A stretch of 64,000 nt of DNA from Bolinopsis microptera (lineage: Eukaryota > Ctenophora > Tentaculata > Lobata > Bolinopsidae). The position numbers and the translations under genes were made by a program. The notes beneath the pieces are model-generated. The model did no database searches, had not been told where the DNA came from, and worked only from the letters and a program-made list of their open reading frames with translations. Shown here in pieces: positions 10,715 to 22,800 of this stretch; within the stretch, counting starts at the first letter, position 1, and every line of letters begins with the position of its first letter. The stretch covers positions 9,028,902 to 9,092,901 of the forward strand of contig NC_087076.1 of NCBI RefSeq assembly GCF_026151205.1. Direction: 5' to 3'.

Positions 10715-11832
10715 TTTATAACCTACCAGGACGCGCGCCGAGTTGGACTCGTCGACGGTCCTTGGAACAAATATTTTACGAGTATCACCGTTAATGGTTA
10801 ACGTACAGGAAGCTTGAAAAGAACGCCGCGCACATGATGCACACAGGGCGCTTTAGCTTGGCGAATGGCGAGCTTGTTTAGGTTTATACAACTTACCGCA
10901 CCAAGACGCGCACCGAGTTGGATTTAAATATTTTACGAGTATCACCCATTAATACGTAATGATAATGGCAAGCCAGACAATTTTATTTCTCGACGCCCGC
11001 GCCAATTTAGGGTTGGACGGGTTTCTGCTAGTTATAGTCAGTGTACTAAGCGCCAAGTTGTATCACGTCGTGACCTCCACGGTCATTTCACTATGGACAT
11101 GGTGTAGAGTTTTCAGTTTCAACGATACAGGGGGAGCCGCGCACTCGTGCGCGGCGGGTCATACAACGTATGACAAGCGCGATCACAGAACATTTTTCTC
11201 CGATTATTGAAATGGCACGCGATTTCGATAAATTTGGTACCAAAAGTTGTTTAAAAATGCGAATGAAATAATTCCACCGTGTAGCAATTTTTGCTAAAAA
11301 TGCCATGCTACACGGCGCTTGTTCGCCGCGCGTGCTTTTTTGCGCAAACTTTTTAGTTTTTGGCCTATATAACTTTCACATTTTCAGTTATTACCACTAA
11401 ATTATTATGGCATCGTAATTTGACGGATGTTACTTTGTACTTGTTTAAATTTCTTCGAAGTAGCGCGCGCCGCTTTCTTCTCGAAATGGCTTCTACGAAG
11501 AAGCGCTTAACGGGTGATACTTGTAAAATATCTTGTCATACTTTTTTAAATTGACGATGTCAGATCAATTCATGGCAGCTTGGCGCGGCACAGTAGCGCA
11601 TTTCGCCGATCTGTCGCTGTGAGAAGCCTTATTGAGTGCGCGGCGCGGCACAGTAACGCATCGCGCTACAAATACGTTGTATGACCCGCCGCGCACGAAG
11701 TGCGCGGCTCCCCTGTATCGTCAGGACTATAGTGAAACGACCATGGGGGTCGCAACGTGATACAAAAATATCTGTTTCATATATTGGACCGTCGACGAGT
11801 CCAACTCGGCGCGCGTCCTGGTAGGTTGTAAA
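10715..11832. mobile_element. CpG-rich foldback / terminal-inverted-repeat element
   Basis: Bases 10720-10761 are the exact reverse complement of 11786-11827 (42 bp, starting AACCTACCAGGACGCG). Pairing extends loosely a few bases outward. A second inverted pair lies inside (about 11057-11172 against 11668-11766), and each arm contains a short GC-rich palindrome. A diverged direct copy of the left end lies at about 10895-10950. There is no transposase frame and I found no clear target duplication, so this is a non-autonomous element of unknown superfamily. Its CpG richness contrasts with the AT-rich surroundings. Confidence 0.85.
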
Positions 11833-12522
11833 CCTACAATGGAATCCTCTACACTGTTTTCTTTATATTTCGTATTTCGTGCATTTTTAGGTCCGGACTG
11901 AGACCTTACTGAGCTAAAATTCTTCGACTGTAACAACTTTCAAGCTTGACCGAGGTCCGGGTGTTTAACAAGTTGTACTCAATGAAGAAAAAAAGAAACA
12001 AGAAAGCCTTCTTTTTTATTTTGCCAACTCTACTGAGCTCCATTGCTGGTTTAATACCAATCTTCTCAAATATTCCAATATACACTAAGTTTGTTGTATA
12101 AAGACGCGCTTTATTAAAAAAGACAGCAAGCTTTATTAAAAAAGGCAGCAAGGCTTCATAATTGAAAAATCAAAGACGCCACAACAGATTTCATTGTCAT
12201 TACTTCTACTAGCAAATTTAAAAATGGGTTGCGATGAACTAAAGATGGTGAAGCCTTTAAAATAGTCAAAATTTAAGACAATAAAGCCTTCAGCAAAGTT
12301 AACCGTCTTTATATAATGAACTGAGTGTAGTGGTAAGTCAGCCAGTAGCCCATGTTCTGTCTCAATGGAACATCAATGTCTGCAGACCCTCGTTAAATGT
12401 TTGATTACTGGGGTAGTTGTTAAGTCAGTCCATGGTAGCGTTCAACTAAGGAACTTTTTTAATTACTTTGGGTCAACCATAAGGGATACCAAAAAGAATC
12501 TGCACTACGCAGCTGTTTGGAT

Positions 12523-13680
12523 AATCATATAATACTGCCTTGCAACATTTCCGTTTAAGGGGACTGGGGGTCTTCAGGAAAATTATCTCGAAATAGATTT
12601 TGTAGTCCTTTCTGATAGAGGGGAGTGATATCTATCAAGAAAGGCAACCTAACTACTCACATAAAATTTAACGAACAGTTACTAAAGGCTATCGACCTCA
12701 ATTCTGAAGGGCATGATCAACAGACTAGATCACTAAATGTTGACGTTAGTTTTACCACAGAAAGAATTTGACTCTCTGACTATGAGGAAATCGATAACGA
12801 TACCAACAACGACACACAACGACTAAATTTGAAAAAGTAAAATTTCTTGTCTGAATGAACTATTAGAACCTCAAGAAGCTGATCCGTGTGTCTCCGCTAC
12901 TAAAATGTTTAATGAGCCCAATCACTCATCACTTAACAGTTTAATCTTCAAAGTGAGTTGTACAATCTAGGTTGTTTTAAGTAGCTGTTGATATTGTAAA
13001 ACAGAATAGCCCTAACATAACGATCAAGCCACAAATTAGGTCCCTATAATGATTTAATATTGTTGAATAAAGAGATTTGAATATAATATTTGTTTTATTC
13101 TGAATATTTGTTTTATTCTGAACACCATGCAATGCTACAAGGACGGCTCCAAAAAACTAGATGTCGTTCACCGCAGACATCTTCGCACTATTTTGAATAT
13201 AAAGTACCCAGGAGTCATCTCCAACAAAAACTTGTATAAATGCTGCAATGCTGAACCATTGTCAGAAAAAGTGGCCCGTAGTCGGTTGAGAATGTTAGGA
13301 CATGTTTTGCAGGGTCCTATTGACGGACAAGCGTTTTCTTCCCTCATTTTTGCCATCAATACACTGGACTTACCAGGGAGAAGAGGAAGACCCCAAAGCA
13401 ATCTATTCTCGCTGATTGTGCATGATTTATGTCAAAGAAATCTTTATTTGAATAATATCTTTGACCTGAATTATCTCCGTAATTTAGCTTATGACAAGAG
13501 ATATTGGCGGAAATTACAATGAAGTTTTTGATTTTTAGTTTTTGTTTTAGGGAAAGATTAGACTTGGGCATTGTTTTTTAACTATCCCTTGTTTAGAACT
13601 TTGATTTAAATTTAAAAAATTTCCTGAAGACCCCCCTGGCCCCCTTAAACAAAAATGTTGCAAGACAGTACTATATGATT
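12523..13680. mobile_element. TIR-bounded element enclosing a reverse-transcriptase tail
   Basis: About 60 bp at 12523-12583 match the reverse complement of 13616-13680 with few mismatches, including CTTGCAACATTT and GGGTCTTCAGGAAA. Between them lies a short frame (13127-13522) from the C-terminal part of a reverse-transcriptase ORF. No clear target-site duplication found. Confidence 0.75.
13127..13522 (+). pseudogene. C-terminal fragment of a non-LTR retrotransposon reverse transcriptase
   Basis: The 131-residue frame has the pattern of the region after the polymerase domain in LINE-type ORF2 proteins: RRHLRTILNIKYPGVISN, then PLSEKV, RLRMLGHVLQ and PGRRGRPQSN. There is no catalytic YxDD and no endonuclease domain, so it is a dead fragment. 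It lies inside the inverted-repeat element at 12523-13680, so it was either captured by that element or is part of its internal sequence. Assignment rests on the motif pattern only. Confidence 0.65.
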
Positions 13681-13825
13681 CGTTGATCGAAAATCATGAA
13701 ACTCCAGAACTGGCTTATATGTATATATCCTCAAAAAGTTAATTATGAATATCACAATTAATATGAAAATAATAAAATTTTTCCGCTATTTGACCGAACA
13801 AATAATAAAATAATCTCTGGATAGA

Positions 13826-16800
13826 ATGAATGTAGAAGTCTTACTCTTGGCACTGATTGGGATTGTCATAGCGGATAATACTTGTACTTACATAAACCAG
13901 AACAAAAACGTGGTTTCTGTCAGCAAAGTTTCTAGAAGTTCTGGTGGCAACACAGAAGAGATTGATGTTCAAGTTGGGGAATCAATAACAATTAGGTATG
14001 TTAATACATGTGTTATAATTACCCTTTTCTAAGTATATTCATTTATGATCAATTCAGGCATTGATATTTTTCTGTCCTTCATACCTTGATTTTTAAAGTA
14101 GTAATCAACTGGCTTGATGTTACTTTTGCAGTTGTGTAGATACAACCAACAAAGCATTCGAGTATGGAGCAAAGACTGTTTACAGTTGTGATGAGGCATC
14201 CACTGACAAGGTCAATCTTCCTCTCTGTGTTGGTAAGTACAAATTCACATTCAATTTAATACCACTTTTGTTCTACACCTTTTTCTGTTCAAAGCTAACA
14301 CAACAAACCAATTTCATTTATTGAGGATTTCCTTATTATTTTCTAAAGATATTGCACATTGTATATAAGAGTGCATCCATTGGCTGTCTACTAGATTTTG
14401 TCAGCATTGGAATGTCTCATTGTCTTTCACGATCGAATATTAGAAAGTTTTAAGCTCTCACATTTTCAGAACTTAAGGCAGTATTGAATTGAGAGTAATT
14501 GTAGTGAAGTCTGTATATCAGTTTACAGTGAAATATTAAGTCATTAGGTGGTCTTGCATTTCCGTGAATACAATGTACACTCTTTACCAAACTATCATAT
14601 CATATACCACCAATAACGGATAACCTTATTGGCTTATTGAGTTAGGCACATACTGTAATACTATATTAGGCATATGTTACTAGCTATTATATTAGGGATA
14701 TATTACTTTTATTTGCATTTTTATGCCCTCTCTTGCAATTTTGGGATATTTCATTCAATCTTCCATGTAAATTCTGGACTGTAATCAGGCAGCACCTATA
14801 TTGGTCTAGTATTTCGTTTACACTTATAATCCGCCCAAAAGAATAAGCTTATCCTTAAATTTTAAATCTTAAATATTATGCTTAAAAGCCCTCCAGAAAG
14901 AAAATTTGTGAACAGAAAAGTTGCAATAAAGAATTTCATTGTTACTCAGTATCTATTGTATTAGGACATGACGTGTTGGGTTCATTGTATACAGAAGATA
15001 CATACACAATACACATCAGGATGTGAAGCGTTGCTGCGCGCGCATTGGAGGACGCAGGCCCTTCTTCTGCAGCTCTGTCTGAACACCAATTATTCCATAT
15101 AAGGAATAATGGCAGATTTCTGAATTGTTCGACTTTCAGGATGAGGATCGTTTAAGAGGTGATTTTGTCTATTGTTACTGAGATAGTCTGCATCTAGTGA
15201 CATCATTGAGGTCCTCAACTCTGAACTCTAAACTCTAAACTCTCTACTCTGTACGAAGAATTTGCCTACTATATACTGTTTACAGTGTTTTGAAGATGCT
15301 AGTTTCGCATAAGAAAGCGGGAGTTCTAGGTTATGGGGCGATTTAATGGGTTTCCGGGACTAGGTTGAAATGCAATGTTTAATGTTATTATTAAAGGGGC
15401 ACAGTTTCACGTGATGATTAGCGGTCCAAATGGCCCTTGTAACTGTAATGCAAGCTAATTGTTCCTGGTTAGAAATGTGCAGTTTTCGCAGCATTTCATC
15501 AGATATGTCTGACAATCTTAAGATCACTCAACACTAGACACTGATTTGTAGCGCACTTGTACAATGTGTGTTTATCAATACTTTATCACCTTAATTCTCC
15601 GTGTTTTAAAGAAATTTGAGACATGCAATAATGACATTCAGATGAGTTCAGATGAGGTCACTACAAAGTGAGGAATTCTGTAATATGAATTGTAGACCTT
15701 GGGAATCGCGGTGTCATGGTATTAAATCAATACTCTCCATAGAATCTGTTGCTATGGCAACCCTTCATTAGAGATGTCCCTTGTAAAGTAACTGAACGCA
15801 TTATTACACACTTTACATGGCCCTCAACTGGATTGCTGAAATGGTCACATCTCTTATAGTTATTTATATATTAGTAAAATATCTCAGTTAAATCTGAGAT
15901 ATTAGGATGTATCTCCATTTATGATTAAAGAAAAAGCTTTTAGACTTTAGAATGCTATTGCAATTCCATTAGCCATCTTAGTTAGAAGAAAGATCTATTA
16001 TGTTAAAATATGTGTCGTGATATGAACCTCTTACTAGTCAGTTGAAACTAGAATATAAAACTGGTATCTACAGAGACAGAGACACTAATAGTTAATACAG
16101 ATTACAGGTTATCAATAAAGGGTTGTTTCTGAAGACACACTGCTATATTATATACAAAATAACTTTATAATTAACAGTAATCTAATCCCCCCTCCCCTGG
16201 GTATTAGGTTGAGTATTGTGACTACAACCTGTTAACTTGACTATATAGCTGTATTCTGCCGTGTTTTTCTGACTAAATAACTACAGATCTAAGTTTAATT
16301 GGTGTCACAGGTTTTCAGAATAATAAATCTCCGAATAAAATGTAAGCCCTTCTACTTCAGTATCCTAATTGTAACCTGATCTCGCTCAGATAAGTGTCAG
16401 ACACTGTTAAACCTGGACCCAGACCAAGTGTCAGTGTTTGTACTAACAGACGGAACTGTGGTTACTGATCAGACGTTAGCTAAAAGTACACCTGTAACCA
16501 TACATTGCAGTCAAGATGAATACGCTCAGATGTTCAAACAGGTTGACACCCAGGCGTGTGAACTGTGGAACAGTGACGCTCTCTGTAAAAGTAAGTCAGG
16601 GTGGGGTTTAGTGAGGTTTAGTGGGGTTTAGTGGGGTTTAGTGGGGTTTAGTGGGGTTTAGTGGGGTTTAGTGGGGTTTAGTGGGGTTTAGTGGGGTTTA
16701 GGGGGTTTAGTGGGGTTTAGTGGGGTTTAGTGGGGTTTAGTGAGGTTTAGTGGCGTTTAGTGGGGTTAAGTGGCGTTTAGTGGGGTTTAGTGGGGTTTAG

Positions 16801-19800
16801 TGGGGTTTAGTGGGGTTTAGTGGGATTTAGTGGGGTTTAGTGGGGTTTATAAAATAATATCACTAGCGTCATGAAATTTAGAAATGTTTTACTAGAAATT
16901 ATTTATAAAAATTTGGCTTTTTGCCAATCTGCCCGTTAAGTCCCTCCCATTAGCCTGACTATCCTGTCATTTTACACTTACATGACAAAGTTTAAATCAA
17001 GAGTTGCTACTTGAACTGCATGCCAAATGCCAGGACCTATCTTTATAAGCACTTCTGCATGTTTGATATATTTCTAAACAGAATATGCATCGTTGGAGGT
17101 GTTAAATTCCTTGTTTATGTTTAGAAATGGGGCGTGTCAAAAACAAAATTATAAGCCAAACTTGTTGGAAATAAGACATAAGCTATTCAATTTATTAAAT
17201 AATTGCCACATCTAACTAAAACACTCCACCAATATTACACAATTTTTTTCTCCGCATCAGACGAACTTTGGTCGACAACATGAAGATGTTACACTTGATA
17301 TTATAGCGGCAACAAAATAAAGAATTACCTTTCAATTAAAAGAGAAAACTTACAGCTGCGCCCTAACCTGGAACCAATTATTGCTCCCTAGACAATAATG
17401 ACTTGAGAATTAGAATCAGTAAAGCAAGAGAATTGTAGTCAAGTTGGTAGTGAAGGGTTTCGAACTGTGACGTTTTTATTGATAGTTATTGGTGAATTGT
17501 TCCGTACCGCTTGTTTGGAAGGGTTACGGGGTTAATTATTATAAGAATAAGAAAACACCGCTTCATGGTTATAATAAGCCATTATTTTTCTCTCCGACAA
17601 AAATGTTGTCAAGAATAAACAATATTCAGTGACCAGAAGAGCTCAGGACATGGTATCCAAAGAAAATAGATCGAGCAATCGTTATCACAAATAACAATTT
17701 CACTAAGAAATCACGAAGAAAATTCTATCAAAAATGTACAGAACAACAAAAATAAACAAAAATCCTTCTATTAAATTTCCAAATGTCCAATATATATAAT
17801 ACCTCCCAGTTCCCACCTACATTCTACAACCCCCTTTTCCCTCAGAAATGTGCACCCTCTCCTCCTACTCGCCCCTCAACACTGACCTCGCCAGTACTGG
17901 AGTAAAACCCTCTCTAGCGGACCCACAATACCTACAAGTTGGCTTCTCTGTCTCCATCTCCTGTAAAAGTGCTGATTACGCTCAGCCCTTGGGAGCAGCG
18001 TCATCCCACACCTGTAACCAGGATCACGGGAACGATGCTATTGTCATTGAAAACTGTAACAGTAAGTGTGATGTTATTTATTTTAAGTGCAGGGTGTTCT
18101 ATTATTATATATAATATGTGCGGATGTGATTTGCTTTTTAAATAAAACGGTGTGGGATAATTTATGTCTGTAGAAGGGTTTTTGTAGTAGGTGTGAACGG
18201 GGGATTCTAAGATTTAGAGGTTGGCCAGCATAGCGACCACAACTGGTTACCTAGCAATTGAGACTAAAATTCAATAATCTGATCTTAGGGTTTTGTAACG
18301 TTATTGCATTTATTGTAAACAAGCTAACAACCCTTCAGAGATGTGCAGAGTTCCAACACCTCCCACTGACACTATCTACCAGGCTACACAAGATCAACTC
18401 AGACAGGGACAAGCTTTCACTGTCAAATGCACAGGTAAATTATATCATGTTACATATTTCATATATTATTTCATATTAGATTTCTGTGTACAAATTCGGT
18501 AATTTGTTCTCCTTGTTACTTAATCTAAGAAGAACATTTCTTTGATAATAATATTACATAATTTCCCGAAAACAATGTTATATTTATCACAAAGAATGCT
18601 CTACTTCTCTGATCTCTCTAAAATACTCCTCCCACAGGAGCCCTGAAGTTCCCTATTGATCAGACAGTTAGAGAGGTAGAGTGTCAGAGTGATGGTACTT
18701 TTCACACTCCCTACCCTACTTGTCAAGGTAAGGGCATGTTATCCTGTTAGAATGTGATCGTTTATATTTTGTCGTTTATCTGTATAATTATTTAATCCAA
18801 ATGCGGACTGATAGGAAACCTGCAAAACAAAGTACCTAGTGAGCTGTGAGCCCTTAAATCACCAGAGATTCAGGTAAAATCAGCTCCGAGCCTCGGATCC
18901 AGAATAGTATACCACGTGGTATAACGCGTGGTATAACACGTGCTATACATATCAGGTGTTGTGTGTCCCACCTGGTGATAACATGTAAACACCAGTGTTT
19001 CTGTTCCACCTAAGTGTACACCTGGACCTCACACTCTCACCTGACTGAGCTGCTATATAACTCTAATTTAGCCTTAACCCATTAGGGACGACGAGTTTTA
19101 AAGTTTGCCGATTTTGATGCCGTTTAACACACTAGGTCACATTACAGCAAAAATGAGATATCCAAAAAAGCTAATCTGTATCTCGTTTACTTTAAAAGAT
19201 ACAGCTATGGTCGCATACGACCCACTCGTCCGGGTCGCAAACGACCCATCACGGTTTTTCGGCTATTACTTCTGAAACAAAGACGTTAGGATAAAATAAA
19301 AACTGTAGCATAAGTTAAAAACTTATGGTCAATACTGTGTGACTCTAGCTTTTCAAAAATAGAGAATTTGGGTCATTAACGACCCACTCGGCTCACTTGC
19401 TTATTACTACATTTGTCCATGTAACTTCTTGAATTCAGCCTAAAACATGACATCATATGTGCAAAAACGCCTCTCAGCAAGTGATTATCATCATAAACTG
19501 CGAAAAATCGGTTAAATGGGTCATTAGCGACCCACTAGGACCACAAAATTGATTAATTAAATATAATGTTGTCAAACTATTACAAATATTATTATAAAAA
19601 CATGTTATATCTTGGTCATTACTCCTGTACGTTGATTTAACTTTTAAAATCGACCAACTGGGTCAATAACGACCCACTCGGAAGTTGAACCACGTCATTA
19701 ATTATCAGTATCATGCTGTTCCACCATCAAGAAAGACACTCGTAGGTCTTAACTCCACACGGACCACGGTGGCTGACCACTAGCCCTCCTGAGTCTGGAG

Positions 19801-22800
19801 TCTCAAGGTGATCTGCAGATCACGTCACCCAATCACTGACAAATAATGGGCAGAATTGGATTGATAGGTAGGTGAGTTTATCAGCTGTTACTACACGACC
19901 GTAATGTCGTGGGACAACAAACAACGTGCCTATCTTTTCCCGATTCCTAGTCCAAGAAGAACTATACAACTGCTGGATTCAGATTTCAGATGGCTGCATC
20001 TACTCATTTCGCAGCTTCCTTTCTTTACTTCTTTATAGGGGCCGTTCACATTGACATAATATAATTACGTTATCACTTATTGGACAATTTTTAGCCCCGC
20101 CCCCCCCCCCACCCCACCACATAGCTATTATGTCAAAATTACACTAGCGTAATCATTTGGAAACCCCCCTCCCCCTCGGCCGATGACGTAATACTTGGTT
20201 TCGTTTTGAAAGCTGCCTCGTTGTTGCGGGGTTGTTACCCACAACAAAGTAGTTGTCTGAGAGATTGCAGGTTGCAGCACCGCCAGCCAGATGGGGGGGG
20301 GGGGGTGCTTTTTCCTTGTCCTTCTTCGCAGAGCTGTAGATTTAGCCATCTGAATGCAGCAGTTGTTTAGTTATTCTTGTACTTTCTAGGAATGTCAAAC
20401 AGATTGGCATGTTGGATTAGAATATGCAATTTGACCGCTCTTCTTTCAGAATTTACCCAAGGTTACAGGATATCTCGTAAACTTCGTTCAGGGGATTTTT
20501 CTTGAGTGACCGTGGGACCCTGGGTCTCAAGCGGTGAGTTGTAGCAGGTCGTTTACCAAGATACGAAATTGACGAAAAAGGTAACAGAATCTAATAAGCA
20601 ACAACAACAGCATGGCTATTATCTAGCAAGTTAGGAACGAGGGCCGATCTCCTTTTCTTTTGCGACACGGCCACGGTCCTTTCGGTACAGATTTCCACGC
20701 ACCATAGTCAGGACGCAACTCCAGGCATATGCAGTCGTGTTATTCTCGCAGCTCTTTGATGAGTGATGACTGCCCTTCAGTTGGCCCTGGATCTCATAAT
20801 GGCTAGTGGTCAGCCACCGTGGTCCGTGTGGAGTTAAGACCTACGAGTGTCTTTCTTGATGGTGGAACAGCATGATAATTAATGAAGTGGTTCAACTTCC
20901 GAGTGGGTCGTTATTGACCCAGTTGATCGATTTAAGAAGTTAAATCAACGTACAGGAGTAATGACCAAGATATAATATGTTTTTATACTAATATTTGTAA
21001 AAGTTTGACAACATTATATTTAATAAATCAATTTTGTGGTCCTAGTGGGTCGCTAATGACCCATTTAACCGATTTTTCGCAGTTTATGATGATAATCACT
21101 TGCTGAGAGGCGTTTTTGCACTTATGATGTCATGTTTTAGGCTGAATTCAAGAAGTTACATGGACAAATGTAGTAATAAGCAAGTGAGCCGAGTGGGTCG
21201 TTAATGACCCAAATTCTCTATTTTTGAAAAGTTAGAGTCACACAGTATTGACCATACGTTTTTAACTTATGCAACAGTTTTTATTTTATCCTAACGTCTT
21301 TGTTTCAGAAGTAATAGCCGAAAAACCGCGATGGGTCGTTTGCGACCCGGACGAGTGGGTCGTATGCGACCGCAGTTAGTAAACAGCGTCTAGCTCTGTT
21401 TGTGAACATTTGATTATCACGGGCTTTTCATTTGTGCCAAGGAAATCGTTGCCCGCAACTATTTTGTTCTCAAAAAAATAAGCCTACATAAAGTTTTAAT
21501 GTCCCAATCAAGGCAAGAAGTTAAGTGGAATATTTTCCAAATATGACGACTAATTAGTCTAATTATTTAATTGTTAGTGATTAATTGGGTCTCGGCTGGA
21601 AAGTCAATAATGTAGCCCAATAACTTTTGAGCATATGTGCGAAAGATTCGTGGCGTTTAGTATTTTGGTTTGTCCTCTGTAGCCTCTAGAAAAGGTGGGT
21701 CGTAAACGACCCTATCGTCCCTAATGGGTTAACATATATTATATTACTCTATTAGAATTTATAAAATTGTATCATGTAGTTTCTAGATCGTAGAGTAAAA
21801 CTTTTAAATGAAGCTTTCTCACGGTTACCTGTTGTATCAAATTAATTTAGTAAAAACAAATTTAGTGTTCTTCATTTAGTGTTCTTTATACTGATGATTT
21901 AATACGCAGTAGCACATAAACTTGATTATCATAACTGATTTATTCTTTATAGTAGTAAAAACTGATAATAGATTGTAAAGTGGATTAATAATTAAGAAAC
22001 TACAGAACAGTAAGATTAATAGGTAAGGTATGATTGCTAATCAGCCCCTCTATGAATTACCCATTTAACCAGCTACAAATCTCCATCCCTGTCCAAGCAA
22101 TGGTCTCCCCAGAATACCCTGACCTCTATCATTAACCCCCTCAGCTACGTGTAAGATAAGCGCTACAGACTCCGCCACTACAAAGCTAAACAAGACAATA
22201 GTAGGAGGACTAGCCCAAAAGGAATCAGTGGAAGTGTCGTGTGCTGATGTTAACTTGTTGTTACCCTTCGGGTACAAAACACCCTGGGTTATCACCTGCG
22301 GTCCTGATAATCTGGATATTGATGTACCTGCTTGTCAACGTATGTTACTCAATATTTACATTCATGTCATTGTATTTAAGTTACAAATTTAGAAAAATTA
22401 ATGAAATATAAAATTATGAGCTGGTGCTCCCCACATTACTATAACAAATCTCAGTTATCATATTATACCTAATCCCCTTTATATCTATTGTTTTATTTCA
22501 GAAACCTGTGCTGTACCGGCTGCTCCCCCTCACGCTACACTGTCCCAAGTAAACAGTACCCGTTTGAAGCTCAGAGAGCCTATAACGGCTACCTGTAAAG
22601 AGTATTACAGTTACGAGGTGGATATGGGCACCTCTAACACTAAGGAGTTTACTTGTTCGGATACAAGTGGCAGCCCTACCGTGGATATCAACGACTTTTG
22701 TTATGGTGAGTGGGATGATGCAGCTGACTGTAACTAAGTGTTACTAGGTGTTACTAGGTGTTACTAAGTGTTACTAGGTGTTATTAGGTGTTTCTAGGTG

